Origin: Microbacterium proteolyticum
GTDB taxonomy: Bacteria > Actinomycetota > Actinomycetes > Actinomycetales > Microbacteriaceae
Length of the DNA: 64,000 nt
Assembly: GCF_030818075.1 (NCBI RefSeq)
Contig: NZ_JAUSZZ010000001.1
Span: forward strand, 1,240,001 to 1,304,000
Direction: 5' to 3'
In this document: positions 45,561 to 53,267 of the stretch, one piece after another
How the letters are laid out: each line of letters begins with the position of its first letter
Position numbering within the stretch: the first letter of the stretch is position 1
Program-made: the position numbers and the translations under genes
Notes under the pieces: model-generated
What the model was told of the DNA's origin: nothing
The model's database searches: none
The model's input: only the letters and a program-made list of their open reading frames with translations

Positions 45561-45613
45561 AGTTGCGCCGAATGCTCGCGTGGAGAGGACCTTCGCGGAC
45601 ATTCGGCGCAAGT
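45561..45613. repeat. Palindrome family D between prpB and prpC
   Basis: 20-base arms AGTTGCGCCGAATGCTCGCG and CGCGGACATTCGGCGCAAGT (17 of 20 paired) with a 13-base loop. It starts 20 bases after the prpB stop and ends about 30 bases before the prpC ribosome site, so it lies inside the operon transcript. No U-tract. It could act as an mRNA stability or processing hairpin. Confidence 0.78.
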
Positions 45614-45654
45614 CAACACCAGGGCACCAGCGCACACGACTCAAGGGAGAGACG

Positions 45655-47118
45655 ATGACCGACATCAAGAAGGGCCTCGCGGGCGTGACGGTCGATGAGA
45701 CCGCGATCAGCAAGGTGAACCCCGAGACCAACAGCCTGCTTTACCGCGGCTACCCCGTGCAGGAGCTCGCCGCCACGCAGCCCTTCGAGGCGGTGGCGTA
45801 TCTGCTGTGGAACGGCGAGCTTCCGGATGCCGAGCAGCTCGCCGCCCTGCGAAGCGTCGAGCGCGAGCACCGGGCGCTGCCCGACGACGTCCGCGCCGCG
45901 ATCGACCTGCTGCCGACGTCCGCGCACCCCATGGACGAGGTGCGCACCGCCGTGAGCGTCATCGGCGCGCGCGAGACCGCGGGGATCTCGAACGTGATGG
46001 ATGCCGTCGGCACCCCCGAGCAGAACCTCGAGCGCAGCATCCGCCTGTGGGCGCAGCTGCCCGCCGTGGTCGCGTACGGCCAGCGCCGCCGCCGCGGCCA
46101 GGAGCTCATCGCTCCCCGCGACGACCTCGACTACGCGGCGAACTTCCTCTGGATGACGTTCGGCGAGGAGATCTGCGCGCGGGCCCAGGTGGCTGAGCCT
46201 GTCGAAGCCGCCGGAACGGGATCGGTGCCGGACCCTTCGACAAGCTCAGGGTCCTCGGGCGCCATGGAGGTGGCTGAGCCTGTCGAAGCCGGCGGAACGG
46301 GATCGGGGCCGGACCCTTCGACGGGCTCAGGGCCCTCGGGCGCGTTGGAGGTGGCTGAGCCTGTCGAAGCCGCCGGAACGGGATCGGTGCCGGACCCTTC
46401 GACAGGCTCAGGGTCCTCGGGCCTGGGCTCAGGGTCCTCGGCGGGCGCTCCCGACCCGGTCGTCGTCGACGCCTTCAACCGATCGATGATCCTCTACGCG
46501 GAGCACTCGTTCAACGCCTCGACCTTCACCGCGCGCGTGATCGCGTCGACCCTCAGCGACCTGTACTCCGCGGTCGTCGGCGCCATCGGCGCGCTCAAGG
46601 GGCCACTGCACGGCGGCGCGAACGAGGCCGTGCTGCACGTGTTCGACGAGGTCGGCACCGCCGACAACGTCGTGCCGTGGCTCGACGCCGCCCTCGCCGA
46701 CAAGCGCAAGATCATGGGCTTCGGCCACCGTGTGTACAAACGCGGCGACTCGCGCGTGCCCACGATGAAGGCCGCCCTCGACACGCTCGTCGCGCACTAC
46801 GACCGCCCCGGCGTCGCCGCACTGTACGACGCACTCGAGAGCGAGTTCGTCTCGCGCAAGGGCATCTACCCCAACCTCGACTACCCGTCCGGTCCGGCCT
46901 ACGCGCTGATGGGCTTCGATACCCTCACCTTCACGCCGCTCTTCGTCGCCGCCCGCGTGACCGGCTGGACGGCGCACATCCGCGAGCAGCAGGCCGCGAA
47001 CGCGCTCATCCGCCCGCTGTCGGAGTACGTCGGGCACGACGAGCGGCATGTCGAGGGATACGTTCCGGATGCCACCGAGCGCGAAGCCCTGGACCGACCC
47101 GAGGAGGCGGCGAGCTGA
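45655..47118 (+). CDS. prpC: 2-methylcitrate synthase PrpC with an 87-residue repetitive insertion
   Basis: Condenses propionyl-CoA and oxaloacetate to 2-methylcitrate. 487 residues, against about 370-400 usual for the family. Catalytic residues are intact: H319 in GPLHGGANE, H358 in GFGHRVYK and D409 in NLDYPSG. NSLLYRGYPVQELA at the start and ILYAEHSFNASTFTARV are classic. Residues about 179-265 are an in-frame insert of three 27-residue units, between DYAANFLWMTFGEE and PDPVVVDAFNRSMILYAEH, a surface linker before the helix carrying the first substrate contacts. Without it the protein is 400 residues. ATG at 45655 follows AAGGGAGAG. Stop overlaps the thiolase start. Confidence 0.94.
   Translation: MTDIKKGLAGVTVDETAISKVNPETNSLLYRGYPVQELAATQPFEAVAYLLWNGELPDAEQLAALRSVEREHRALPDDVRAAIDLLPTSAHPMDEVRTAVSVIGARETAGISNVMDAVGTPEQNLERSIRLWAQLPAVVAYGQRRRRGQELIAPRDDLDYAANFLWMTFGEEICARAQVAEPVEAAGTGSVPDPSTSSGSSGAMEVAEPVEAGGTGSGPDPSTGSGPSGALEVAEPVEAAGTGSVPDPSTGSGSSGLGSGSSAGAPDPVVVDAFNRSMILYAEHSFNASTFTARVIASTLSDLYSAVVGAIGALKGPLHGGANEAVLHVFDEVGTADNVVPWLDAALADKRKIMGFGHRVYKRGDSRVPTMKAALDTLVAHYDRPGVAALYDALESEFVSRKGIYPNLDYPSGPAYALMGFDTLTFTPLFVAARVTGWTAHIREQQAANALIRPLSEYVGHDERHVEGYVPDATEREALDRPEEAAS
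46189..46449 (+). repeat. Three tandem copies of palindromic element E inside prpC
   Basis: Units of 81 bases begin at 46189, 46270 and 46351; the last runs on about 18 bases further. Each has GGTGGCTGAGCCTGTCGAAG at one end and CCTTCGACAAGCTCAGGG (or a one- to two-base variant) at the other, so each can form two hairpins and an outer stem. Because 81 is divisible by three and the frame lacks stops, the host gene stays open, encoding VAEPVEAAGTGSVPDPSTSS-like units. The intergenic relative is at 41390-41467. Confidence 0.93.
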
Positions 47119-48314
47119 TGGCCGAACCGCGGATCGTCATCGTCTCGGGCGCCCGCACGCCGATCGGGTCTTTCGGCGGATCGCTGTCGGGCGTCGACGC
47201 GTACGAGCTCGGCGCGGTGGCGGTCGAGGCGGCGCTGGCGCGCGCCGGCGTCTCGCAGGACGACGTCGACGAGGTCGTCATGGGCTGCATCGCCCAGAAC
47301 GGCCCCGACGCGTACAACGCCCGCCGCGTCGCGCTCGCCGCGGGCCTGCCGACGCGTGTCCCCGCCTTCACGGTCAACCGCCTGTGCGGCTCGGGCCTGC
47401 AGGCGATCTGGTCGGCGGCGCAGGAGCTCCGCTGGGGCGGCATCGACGTCGCCGTCGCGGGCGGCGACGAGAGCATGTCGCGCACGCCCTTCCTCGATTA
47501 CGGCGCCCGCGGCGGCTTCGACGAGCTCAGCCGCCGGAGGCTCGGCGACCGCACCCTGCTCGACGGCACGCTCGCGATCCTCACCGACCCCTTCAGCGGC
47601 CGGCACATGGGCACGACGGCCGAGGTCGTGGCATCCCGGTACTCCGTCTCGCGCGAGGAACAGGATGCCTTCGCGGTGGAGAGTCAGCGGCGGGCGTCGA
47701 CGGATGCCGCCCGCGCGGCCTTCGCGGAAGAGATCGTGCCGGTGACGACCGGCGGAAAGCGGCCGATCGAGGTCTCGATCGATGAGCACCCGCGCCCCGG
47801 CACGACCCTCGAGGCGCTGGCGGGATTGCGCCCCGCGTTCGAGAAGGAGGGGTCGGTGACGGCCGGCAACTCCTCGGGCATCAACGACGGCGCGGCCGCG
47901 ACCGTGCTGCTGCGCGAAGACGATGTGCGCGAGCGCGGATTGTCGGGACTTGCGACGCTCGAGGCCGTCGCCACCGCGGGCGTCGACCCGGAGATCATGG
48001 GGTACGCCCCGGTCATCGCGCTGCAGCGTCTGTGGGAGCAGACCGGGCTCACGCCGGCCGACATCGACGTGATCGAGCTGAACGAGGCGTTCGCCGCCCA
48101 GGCGGTCGCGGTGATCCGCGATGCGGGTCTCGACCCCGAGAAGGTGAACCCCTACGGCGGGGCGATCGCCCTCGGACACCCGGTCGGTGCGACCGGAGCG
48201 ATCCTCACCGTGCGCGCTGCACTCGACCTGCAGCGTCGCGACCTCGAATACGCGGTGGTGACGATGTGCATCGGCGGCGGGCAGGCTCTGGCCGCGCTGC
48301 TGCGGCGCGTCTGA
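47118..48314 (+). CDS. Acetyl-CoA acetyltransferase (thiolase)
   Basis: 398-residue thiolase of the degradative/biosynthetic type. Acylated C90 is in NRLCGSGLQA, the oxyanion-hole NEAFAAQ is near 320, catalytic H in ALGHPVGATGA and C in MCIGGGQ near the end. The ATG overlaps the prpC stop by one base (TGATG), making it the last gene of the 2-methylcitrate operon. Its presence suggests that 3-ketoacyl-CoA cleavage producing propionyl-CoA or acetyl-CoA is co-regulated with the cycle. Confidence 0.93.
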   Translation: MAEPRIVIVSGARTPIGSFGGSLSGVDAYELGAVAVEAALARAGVSQDDVDEVVMGCIAQNGPDAYNARRVALAAGLPTRVPAFTVNRLCGSGLQAIWSAAQELRWGGIDVAVAGGDESMSRTPFLDYGARGGFDELSRRRLGDRTLLDGTLAILTDPFSGRHMGTTAEVVASRYSVSREEQDAFAVESQRRASTDAARAAFAEEIVPVTTGGKRPIEVSIDEHPRPGTTLEALAGLRPAFEKEGSVTAGNSSGINDGAAATVLLREDDVRERGLSGLATLEAVATAGVDPEIMGYAPVIALQRLWEQTGLTPADIDVIELNEAFAAQAVAVIRDAGLDPEKVNPYGGAIALGHPVGATGAILTVRAALDLQRRDLEYAVVTMCIGGGQALAALLRRV

Positions 48315-48370
48315 GCGGGCGGCGCAGCGACTCGTCGTGATGGGGCGCCGGGCGCTGCGCACAGAAGGAT

Positions 48371-48640
48371 GACCGGCTCCCCGCCGCCCGTCGGCGTGGG
48401 CGCCGGGCGCTCGCGCGAGACCGACCGGCGCCGTCGCCCGTCGGCGATGGGGCGCCGAACGTTGCGCCCGACGACCGGCGCCGGGCGCCCGTCCGTCAGG
48501 GGCGCCGAGCGTTGGGCGGGAGGACGACCGGCGCCGGGCACCCATCCGTCAGGGGCGCCGAGCGTTGCGCGGGCGGACGACCGGCGCCGGGCACCCATCC
48601 GTCAGGGCGCCAAGCGTTGCGTGCGAGGGCGACCGGCGGT
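48371..48640. repeat. Minisatellite of about 52 bases, five to six units
   Basis: The anchor GACCGGC begins at 48371, 48423, 48473, 48526, 48579 and 48631 (periods 52, 50, 53, 53, 52). Units 3-5 are the most alike: GACGACCGGCGCCGGGC, CCGTCAGGGGCGCCGAGCG and TTGCGCGGG segments in order. It fills most of the 481-base gap between the thiolase gene and the FAD monooxygenase gene. The remaining 150 bases hold an AT-richer patch (TTGAAAACAGAACAGTAGTT, 48713-48732), probably the monooxygenase promoter. Confidence 0.85.
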
Positions 48641-48795
48641 GCGCGCGTCCGCCGCCGGCGCGGTCGAGAGTCATGCGCTCGCGGTCTTGCGGCGGCCCGA
48701 CCGCGCCTGTAGCTTGAAAACAGAACAGTAGTTCGTATTCTGCTTTTCCGGCGCCACCCTTGTGGAGCCGGCCGCTGCTCAGAGGGGAGCACGCC

Positions 48796-49960
48796 ATGAC
48801 CGCAGCGCAGAGGATCCTCGTCGTCGGTGCCGGGATCGGCGGTCTCACGACCGCCTCCGCCCTGGCTCGCATCGGCGCGCACGTCGACGTCATCGACGAC
48901 AAGCCCGAGATCAGCGTCGCCGGCGTCGGCTTCGGTCTGCGCATCAACGGCCTGCGGGCGGTGCGCGAGGTGGGCCTGCTGGAGAAGTGCCTCGAGCTGG
49001 GGCACCCCGCGCCGGGGATTGACAACTACGACGCCGACGGCAACCTGCTCAGCACGATGAGCTACGGCTCGCAGGACGAGGGGCTTCCGGGCTGCGTGAC
49101 GATGTCGCGCATGGCATTCCTCGAACTGGCCGCCCAGCACGCCCTCGACAACGGCTGCACGTTCCGCATGAGCACGACCGTCGCCGGCATCGCGCAGGAT
49201 GACGACAAGGCCACCGTTACCTTCAGCGGCGGCGACCAGGTCGACTATGACCTGGTGCTCGGTTTCGACGGCCTCAACTCGCAGATCCGCCGCGAATACT
49301 TCGGTGAGAAGTACGCTCCCCGCCCGGTCGGTGGGGTGGCCTGGCGCGCGGGGCTCCCCAACCGCCGCAGGATCATGCAGCCCATCATCTGTCAGGGCTA
49401 CGGCGGCAAGATCATGCTCACACCCCTGTCGGAAGACACGATGTACATGGTGCTCACGGTCGCCGAGGAGGGCCGCCCCCGCTACGACGCGAGCAGGATG
49501 GCCGAGATCATGCACGATCGGGGCCGTCGCCCTCACGCGTGGGTCGACGTTCCTGTCCGATGCGCTCGAAGACGTCCGCCACGCGGAGAACGTGGCCTAC
49601 ACGCCCTACTCGACGGTGTGGGTGCCCTACCCCTGGTTCCGCGGCCGCGTGACGATCATGGGCGACGCCGCACACACCATGACCCCGTACCTGGGGTCGG
49701 GAGCCGCGATGAGTATCGAGGACGGCGTCGTCCTCGCCCAGGAACTCGCGAAGAACGAATCGCTCCTCGACGCCCAGCTCGATTTCATGAAGCGGCGCCT
49801 GCCGCGCGTGCGCGCTGTGCACGACCGCTCGATCGAATCGATGCTCGAGGAGTTCGACTCGGTCACCGACGAGACGTACCGCGCACGCATCGACTCCCTC
49901 CGCCGAGACGAGCCGATCGCGAACGAGTACGCGAACCGCCTTCTCCGCATGCCCTACTGA
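48796..49960 (+). pseudogene. FAD-dependent monooxygenase, one-base frameshift
   Basis: Class A flavin hydroxylase like those attacking aromatic rings. N-terminal FAD loop VVGAGIGGLTTASALA (9-24), the DG motif LVLGFDGLNSQIRREYF (about 155) and, in the second frame, GDAAHTMTPYLGSGAAMSIEDG, which contacts FAD ribose. The first frame is correct to about MAEIMHDRG; the rest continues one base out of phase from the GGGG run at 49520-49523, giving FLSDALEDVRHAENVAYTPY and ending MPY. Removing one G restores about 387 residues. Either a sequencing error or a fresh lesion. ATG at 48796 follows GAGGGGAG. Confidence 0.83.
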
Positions 49961-49998
49961 GCCTCCCGGCCCGCCCTTCCACCCCTGAGGAGATGCAC

Positions 49999-51477
49999 GT
50001 GTCGCACATCGACGAGTCGTCCGCCGCCGTCACGGCCGCCACGGACTCCGCCGCCCGAACCCTCGTGATCGACGCGGGCGTCGAGAGCGCGTTCCGTCCT
50101 CTGAACGGTGTGGGCGGCATCCCCGGTCCGGTCACCGAACACCCGGAGTTCCCCGACATGACGCCGCTGTGGCGCGAAGCGGGGGTGACGGTCGTGCGCT
50201 CCTTCGATTGGCTCTCGCGACTCGACACGCGCGACAACCCGACGAGCCTGTTCCCCCACTGGGATGCCGACATCGACGACGCCGCGAGTTACAACTTCGC
50301 CGCCACCGATGAGTGGGTGCAGGCGGTCCACGACGCCGGCGCCGAGGTCATGTTCACCGTCGCGAGCTCCATCCCCTCCAACAAACTGCCGGCGCAGGAC
50401 GTCAATCGGTACGGCCGCGTCGTCGAGAACATCGTGCGCCACTACTCGCGGGGGTGGGCGAACGGGCCCGCGAAGCCCATCCGCATCTACGAGTTCGGCG
50501 ATCAGCCCGACTTCGGCCCGCTGCACTTCGGCGGTCGCCCCGAGGAGTTCTACGCCATGTACCGGGCGTTCTGCGAGGCGGCGCACCGCGTCGATCCGAC
50601 GCTGACGGTCGGAGGCCCCGCCATCGCGTTCCCGCTCGAAGCCGAGGCGCCGTACCGCGAGGGCTTCCTCGACTACGTGCGTGCGGACGACCTGCCGCTG
50701 CACTTCTTCTCGTTCCTCTGGTTCACCGACGGCAGCCGCGACCCCCTCGACTACCGCTCCGTCTCCCGGGAGCTGCGCGCGCTCCTCGACGGCCGGGGTT
50801 TCGGCGAGACCGACCTGACGCTGTCGTACTGGAACTACCTCGCCGTCCCGAGCAGCTCCGCTCCCGCGGCGGAGAAGGGCGCCTTCCAGGCCGCGACGGC
50901 GATCTACCTGCAGGACACCGTCATCGACCATGCCTTCTTCTTCCGCGCCGACACGGGGCGCGACCCGCATTACGGCTTCGTCGACCCGGCGGGGGTCGGC
51001 ACGGTCGACGGCGGTCCCGACGAGCGGTCCCGCGCCCTCGCGCTGGCCGGACGCGCGCTCACGGGGCGTCGTCTCGCCGTCACGGGCGGGGACGAGTCGG
51101 GGCTGGCCTGCGCCGCCGGCCGCGACGGTGACGTCGTGCGCGTGCTCGTGGCGAACTACGTCGCGCCCGATACCGCGCTGGTCGAACGGGAGGAGGATCG
51201 CTTCACCTTCCGCATCCCGATCGGCGCGCAGCGCATCGAGCTGGGCCTGAGCCTGCCGCCACAGCGCGCGGAGCTCGCCTCGGCGAGGGTGTCCTCGGTC
51301 ACCGTTCGCATTCACGATCTGCCCTGGCGTGAGCGCGAGGTGTTCCTCACGCGGAGGTCGACGAACGGAACCGTCGACGGTCCCCACGCGGTCGGGGTGT
51401 CGGACGAGGGCGTCGTGGAGATCGACCTCGCCCTGGAGCCTCAGTCGGTGTTCCTCCTCGAGGTCGAGGCCCGCTGA
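49999..51477 (+). CDS. GH39-like protein with both catalytic glutamates apparently replaced
   Basis: 492-residue TIM-barrel plus beta-sandwich protein resembling family 39 xylosidases. The N-terminal PLNGVGGIPGPV and the barrel strands VTVVRSFDW and EVMFTVASSIPS fit the fold. The position of the acid/base motif (usually NEP) reads EFGDQPDF, giving Q169 instead of Glu. The nucleophile strand (usually TEWN or EFN) reads LSYWN with Y277. So it may be non-hydrolytic, a binding protein or an enzyme with another mechanism. GTG at 49999 is preferred over ATG 49993 because GAGGAG lies six bases before it. No signal peptide. It follows the monooxygenase gene by 38 bases. Confidence 0.68.
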   Translation: MSHIDESSAAVTAATDSAARTLVIDAGVESAFRPLNGVGGIPGPVTEHPEFPDMTPLWREAGVTVVRSFDWLSRLDTRDNPTSLFPHWDADIDDAASYNFAATDEWVQAVHDAGAEVMFTVASSIPSNKLPAQDVNRYGRVVENIVRHYSRGWANGPAKPIRIYEFGDQPDFGPLHFGGRPEEFYAMYRAFCEAAHRVDPTLTVGGPAIAFPLEAEAPYREGFLDYVRADDLPLHFFSFLWFTDGSRDPLDYRSVSRELRALLDGRGFGETDLTLSYWNYLAVPSSSAPAAEKGAFQAATAIYLQDTVIDHAFFFRADTGRDPHYGFVDPAGVGTVDGGPDERSRALALAGRALTGRRLAVTGGDESGLACAAGRDGDVVRVLVANYVAPDTALVEREEDRFTFRIPIGAQRIELGLSLPPQRAELASARVSSVTVRIHDLPWREREVFLTRRSTNGTVDGPHAVGVSDEGVVEIDLALEPQSVFLLEVEAR

Positions 51478-51598
51478 CGGCGGCGGGCGGCTTGTTCGTG
51501 GTGTGACAGAGCCGGATCCGGCGACCATCCAGGTCGCCGTCGCGGGGCGGGGCCGCGGCTAGGCTTTTCGATCAGGTCGACGCGGAAGGGGCGGGACG

Positions 51599-52282
51599 AT
51601 GGCCACACGGGCGACCGTCAACGGCGTGGCGGAACCCAAGCAGCAGCGCAGTCGTGACTCGTTCGCCAAGGTGCGCTCCGCCGTCCTGCAGCTTCTGCAG
51701 GAACGCGGCACGGGCCAGTTCTCGCTCGCGGAGGTCAGTGCCACGGCCGGCCTGTCCATCGGCTCCATCTACGGCCGGGTCTCGAGCAAGGCGGAGTTGC
51801 TCCGCGCCGTGCAGAGCGAGGAGTTCGACCGCCTGGATGCCGAGACCGAGCTCCGTGTCGGCGGCGCCGCCGCGGGTCACCCGACCTTCGACGCGGCGAC
51901 CGCCGCGATCGTCGGCGCCTATGCCGAGATCCTGCGCGAGAACCGCGAAGTGCTGTCGCCGTTCTTCGTGCTGGGTGTCGAGGATGTCGTCATTCTCGAC
52001 CGGGGTCGCCGCTCCGGTCATGCGGGGCAGGCGGTCTTCGTGCGGGCGCTCCTCGCCGCGGCGGCCGAGCACCGCGTTCCGCTCACCGCGGCGCGTGCCG
52101 ACTGGGCGTTCGAGATCTTCTACAGTCTCACCGTGCGCCATCTCGGGCTGGGCGTGGCGGCGACGGCGGGCCTCGACAGTGCCTACGACGGGGGCGAGCT
52201 GGTGGAGCGCCTGGCCGACACGGTGCATCTCGTGCTGTGCGCCCCGGAGCGCACCCCATCCCGGGCGCGCGCGAAGGGCTAG
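51599..52282 (+). CDS. TetR family transcriptional regulator
   Basis: 227-residue regulator with helix-turn-helix at about residues 18-68 (RDSFAKVRSAVLQLLQERGTGQFSLAEVSATAGLSIGSIYGRVSSKAELLRAV). The C-terminal ligand domain is all-helical and not assignable. It lies 120 bases after the GH39-like gene on the same strand and may control that gene and the monooxygenase; it could equally act on genes elsewhere. Confidence 0.85.
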   Translation: MATRATVNGVAEPKQQRSRDSFAKVRSAVLQLLQERGTGQFSLAEVSATAGLSIGSIYGRVSSKAELLRAVQSEEFDRLDAETELRVGGAAAGHPTFDAATAAIVGAYAEILRENREVLSPFFVLGVEDVVILDRGRRSGHAGQAVFVRALLAAAAEHRVPLTAARADWAFEIFYSLTVRHLGLGVAATAGLDSAYDGGELVERLADTVHLVLCAPERTPSRARAKG

Positions 52283-52348
52283 CCGCTCCGGATCGCCGCG
52301 CGACGGTTCACCGAACGGGCTCGCCGCGCCAGCGGCGATACTGAGCGC

Positions 52349-53116
52349 ATGAGCATCCACCTTCTCGGCGGCGGACGCGACGTCGCCCGCTGCGGCGCTC
52401 TCCTCCGCCCGTTCGTCCGTGAGGCCCGCGAGGTCGCGGGCGGTCGCCCGCCGGTGATCGCGGTCCTGCTGGTGCTCGAGGCCGACGACGACGCATCCGT
52501 CGGGCGTTTCCGCAGCGTCGTCGAGGCGGCCGGCGCGTCCGTCGACGAGGTGCGCGTCGAGGTGGTGGAGGAGGGCGCGGCGTTCGCGGAGGCCGCGCTC
52601 GACGCCGACGCCGTCTTCGTCGGCGGGGGGCTGACCCCGGCCTACGAGACGGCGTTCTCCGGCATCCGGGATGCCGTGCGCGTGCGCGTGGCGGGAGGGA
52701 TGCCGTATGCCGGCTTCTCGGCAGGTGCGGCGATCGCGGCGGGCCCGGCGATCGTCGGCGGGTATCGGGTGGGCGGCGTTGAGGTCGCGGCGGAGGACGC
52801 GGGCGAGGAGCTCGACGAGGTCGCGGTGCGCGACGGCCTGGGTCTCGTGCCGTTCGCCGTCGACGTGCACGCGGCGCAGTGGGGGACGCTCTCGCGCCTC
52901 GTCGCCGCGGTCGCGGCGGGGCTGGTGGCCGAGGGGGTCGCCATCGACGAGCACACGGCGCTGATCGTCGGTGCGCCCGGTGCGCCCGGTGCGCCCGGTG
53001 CGCCCGGTGCGACCGCTGTGACCGGCGCGGCTGGCGCGACCGTCGCGGGCGCCGGTCATGTCTGGCACGCCGCCGCCTCGGCATCCGGAGTCCAGGTCAC
53101 GCTCCGCTCGGCCTGA
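52349..53116 (+). CDS. Peptidase S51-like (cyanophycinase/dipeptidase E family) protein
   Basis: 255-residue protein with the class-I glutamine-amidotransferase-like fold of peptidase E. IHLLGGGRDVARCG at the start, FVGGGLTPAYETAF, and the nucleophile elbow GFSAGAAIAAG (Ser) are seen, with a probable catalytic His in AVDVHAAQWG. Close to the C-terminus four perfect nine-base repeats encode GAPGAPGAPGAPGA, a collagen-like spacer before a final HVWHAA strand. ATG at 52349. Likely cytoplasmic hydrolase of a small acidic peptide, but this is family inference. Confidence 0.72.
   Translation: MSIHLLGGGRDVARCGALLRPFVREAREVAGGRPPVIAVLLVLEADDDASVGRFRSVVEAAGASVDEVRVEVVEEGAAFAEAALDADAVFVGGGLTPAYETAFSGIRDAVRVRVAGGMPYAGFSAGAAIAAGPAIVGGYRVGGVEVAAEDAGEELDEVAVRDGLGLVPFAVDVHAAQWGTLSRLVAAVAAGLVAEGVAIDEHTALIVGAPGAPGAPGAPGATAVTGAAGATVAGAGHVWHAAASASGVQVTLRSA
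52970..53014 (+). repeat. Nine-base coding repeats (Gly-Ala-Pro) in the S51-like gene
   Basis: GGTGCGCCC occurs four times perfectly and once as GGTGCGACC, read in frame as Gly-Ala-Pro. Slippage-prone; copy number may vary between strains. Confidence 0.88.
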
Positions 53117-53211
53117 GGATCGCCGTCCCGCGAATTGCGCGGGCGACGCGCAGCCAGCGGGTGCTCGGCAACCGGTGCGTCGGTGACGGACTCCGCGCGA
53201 CGGCACGCTCG

Positions 53212-53261
53212 CGGCAACGGGAACGGCCCCCACCCCGGGAGGGTGAGGGCCGTTGCCGTCG
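53212..53261. terminator. GC-rich hairpin between convergent S51-like and nucleotidase genes
   Basis: CGGCAACGG...ACGGCCC CCACCC pairs with GGGTGAGGGCCGT and TTGCCG across CGGGA, giving a stem of about 20 bases. It starts just after the stop of the minus-strand nucleotidase gene (53268) and lies between convergent genes, so it probably ends transcripts from both sides. No T-run is present. Confidence 0.65.
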
Positions 53262-53267
53262 TGCGGG

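Noticed and set aside
48371..48640. CRISPR array
   Set aside because: Repeats are tandem with no unique spacers, unit similarity runs through the whole period, and no cas genes are present.
48760..51477. A fused monooxygenase-glycosidase protein of 905 codons
   Set aside because: The join arises because the frameshifted monooxygenase falls into the same frame as the next gene. The second half of the monooxygenase has its own frame, and the GH39-like gene has its own ribosome site.
52970..53014. Collagen-like structural protein
   Set aside because: Only about 15 residues of Gly-Ala-Pro within an S51-type enzyme; best seen as slippage in a GC-rich linker.
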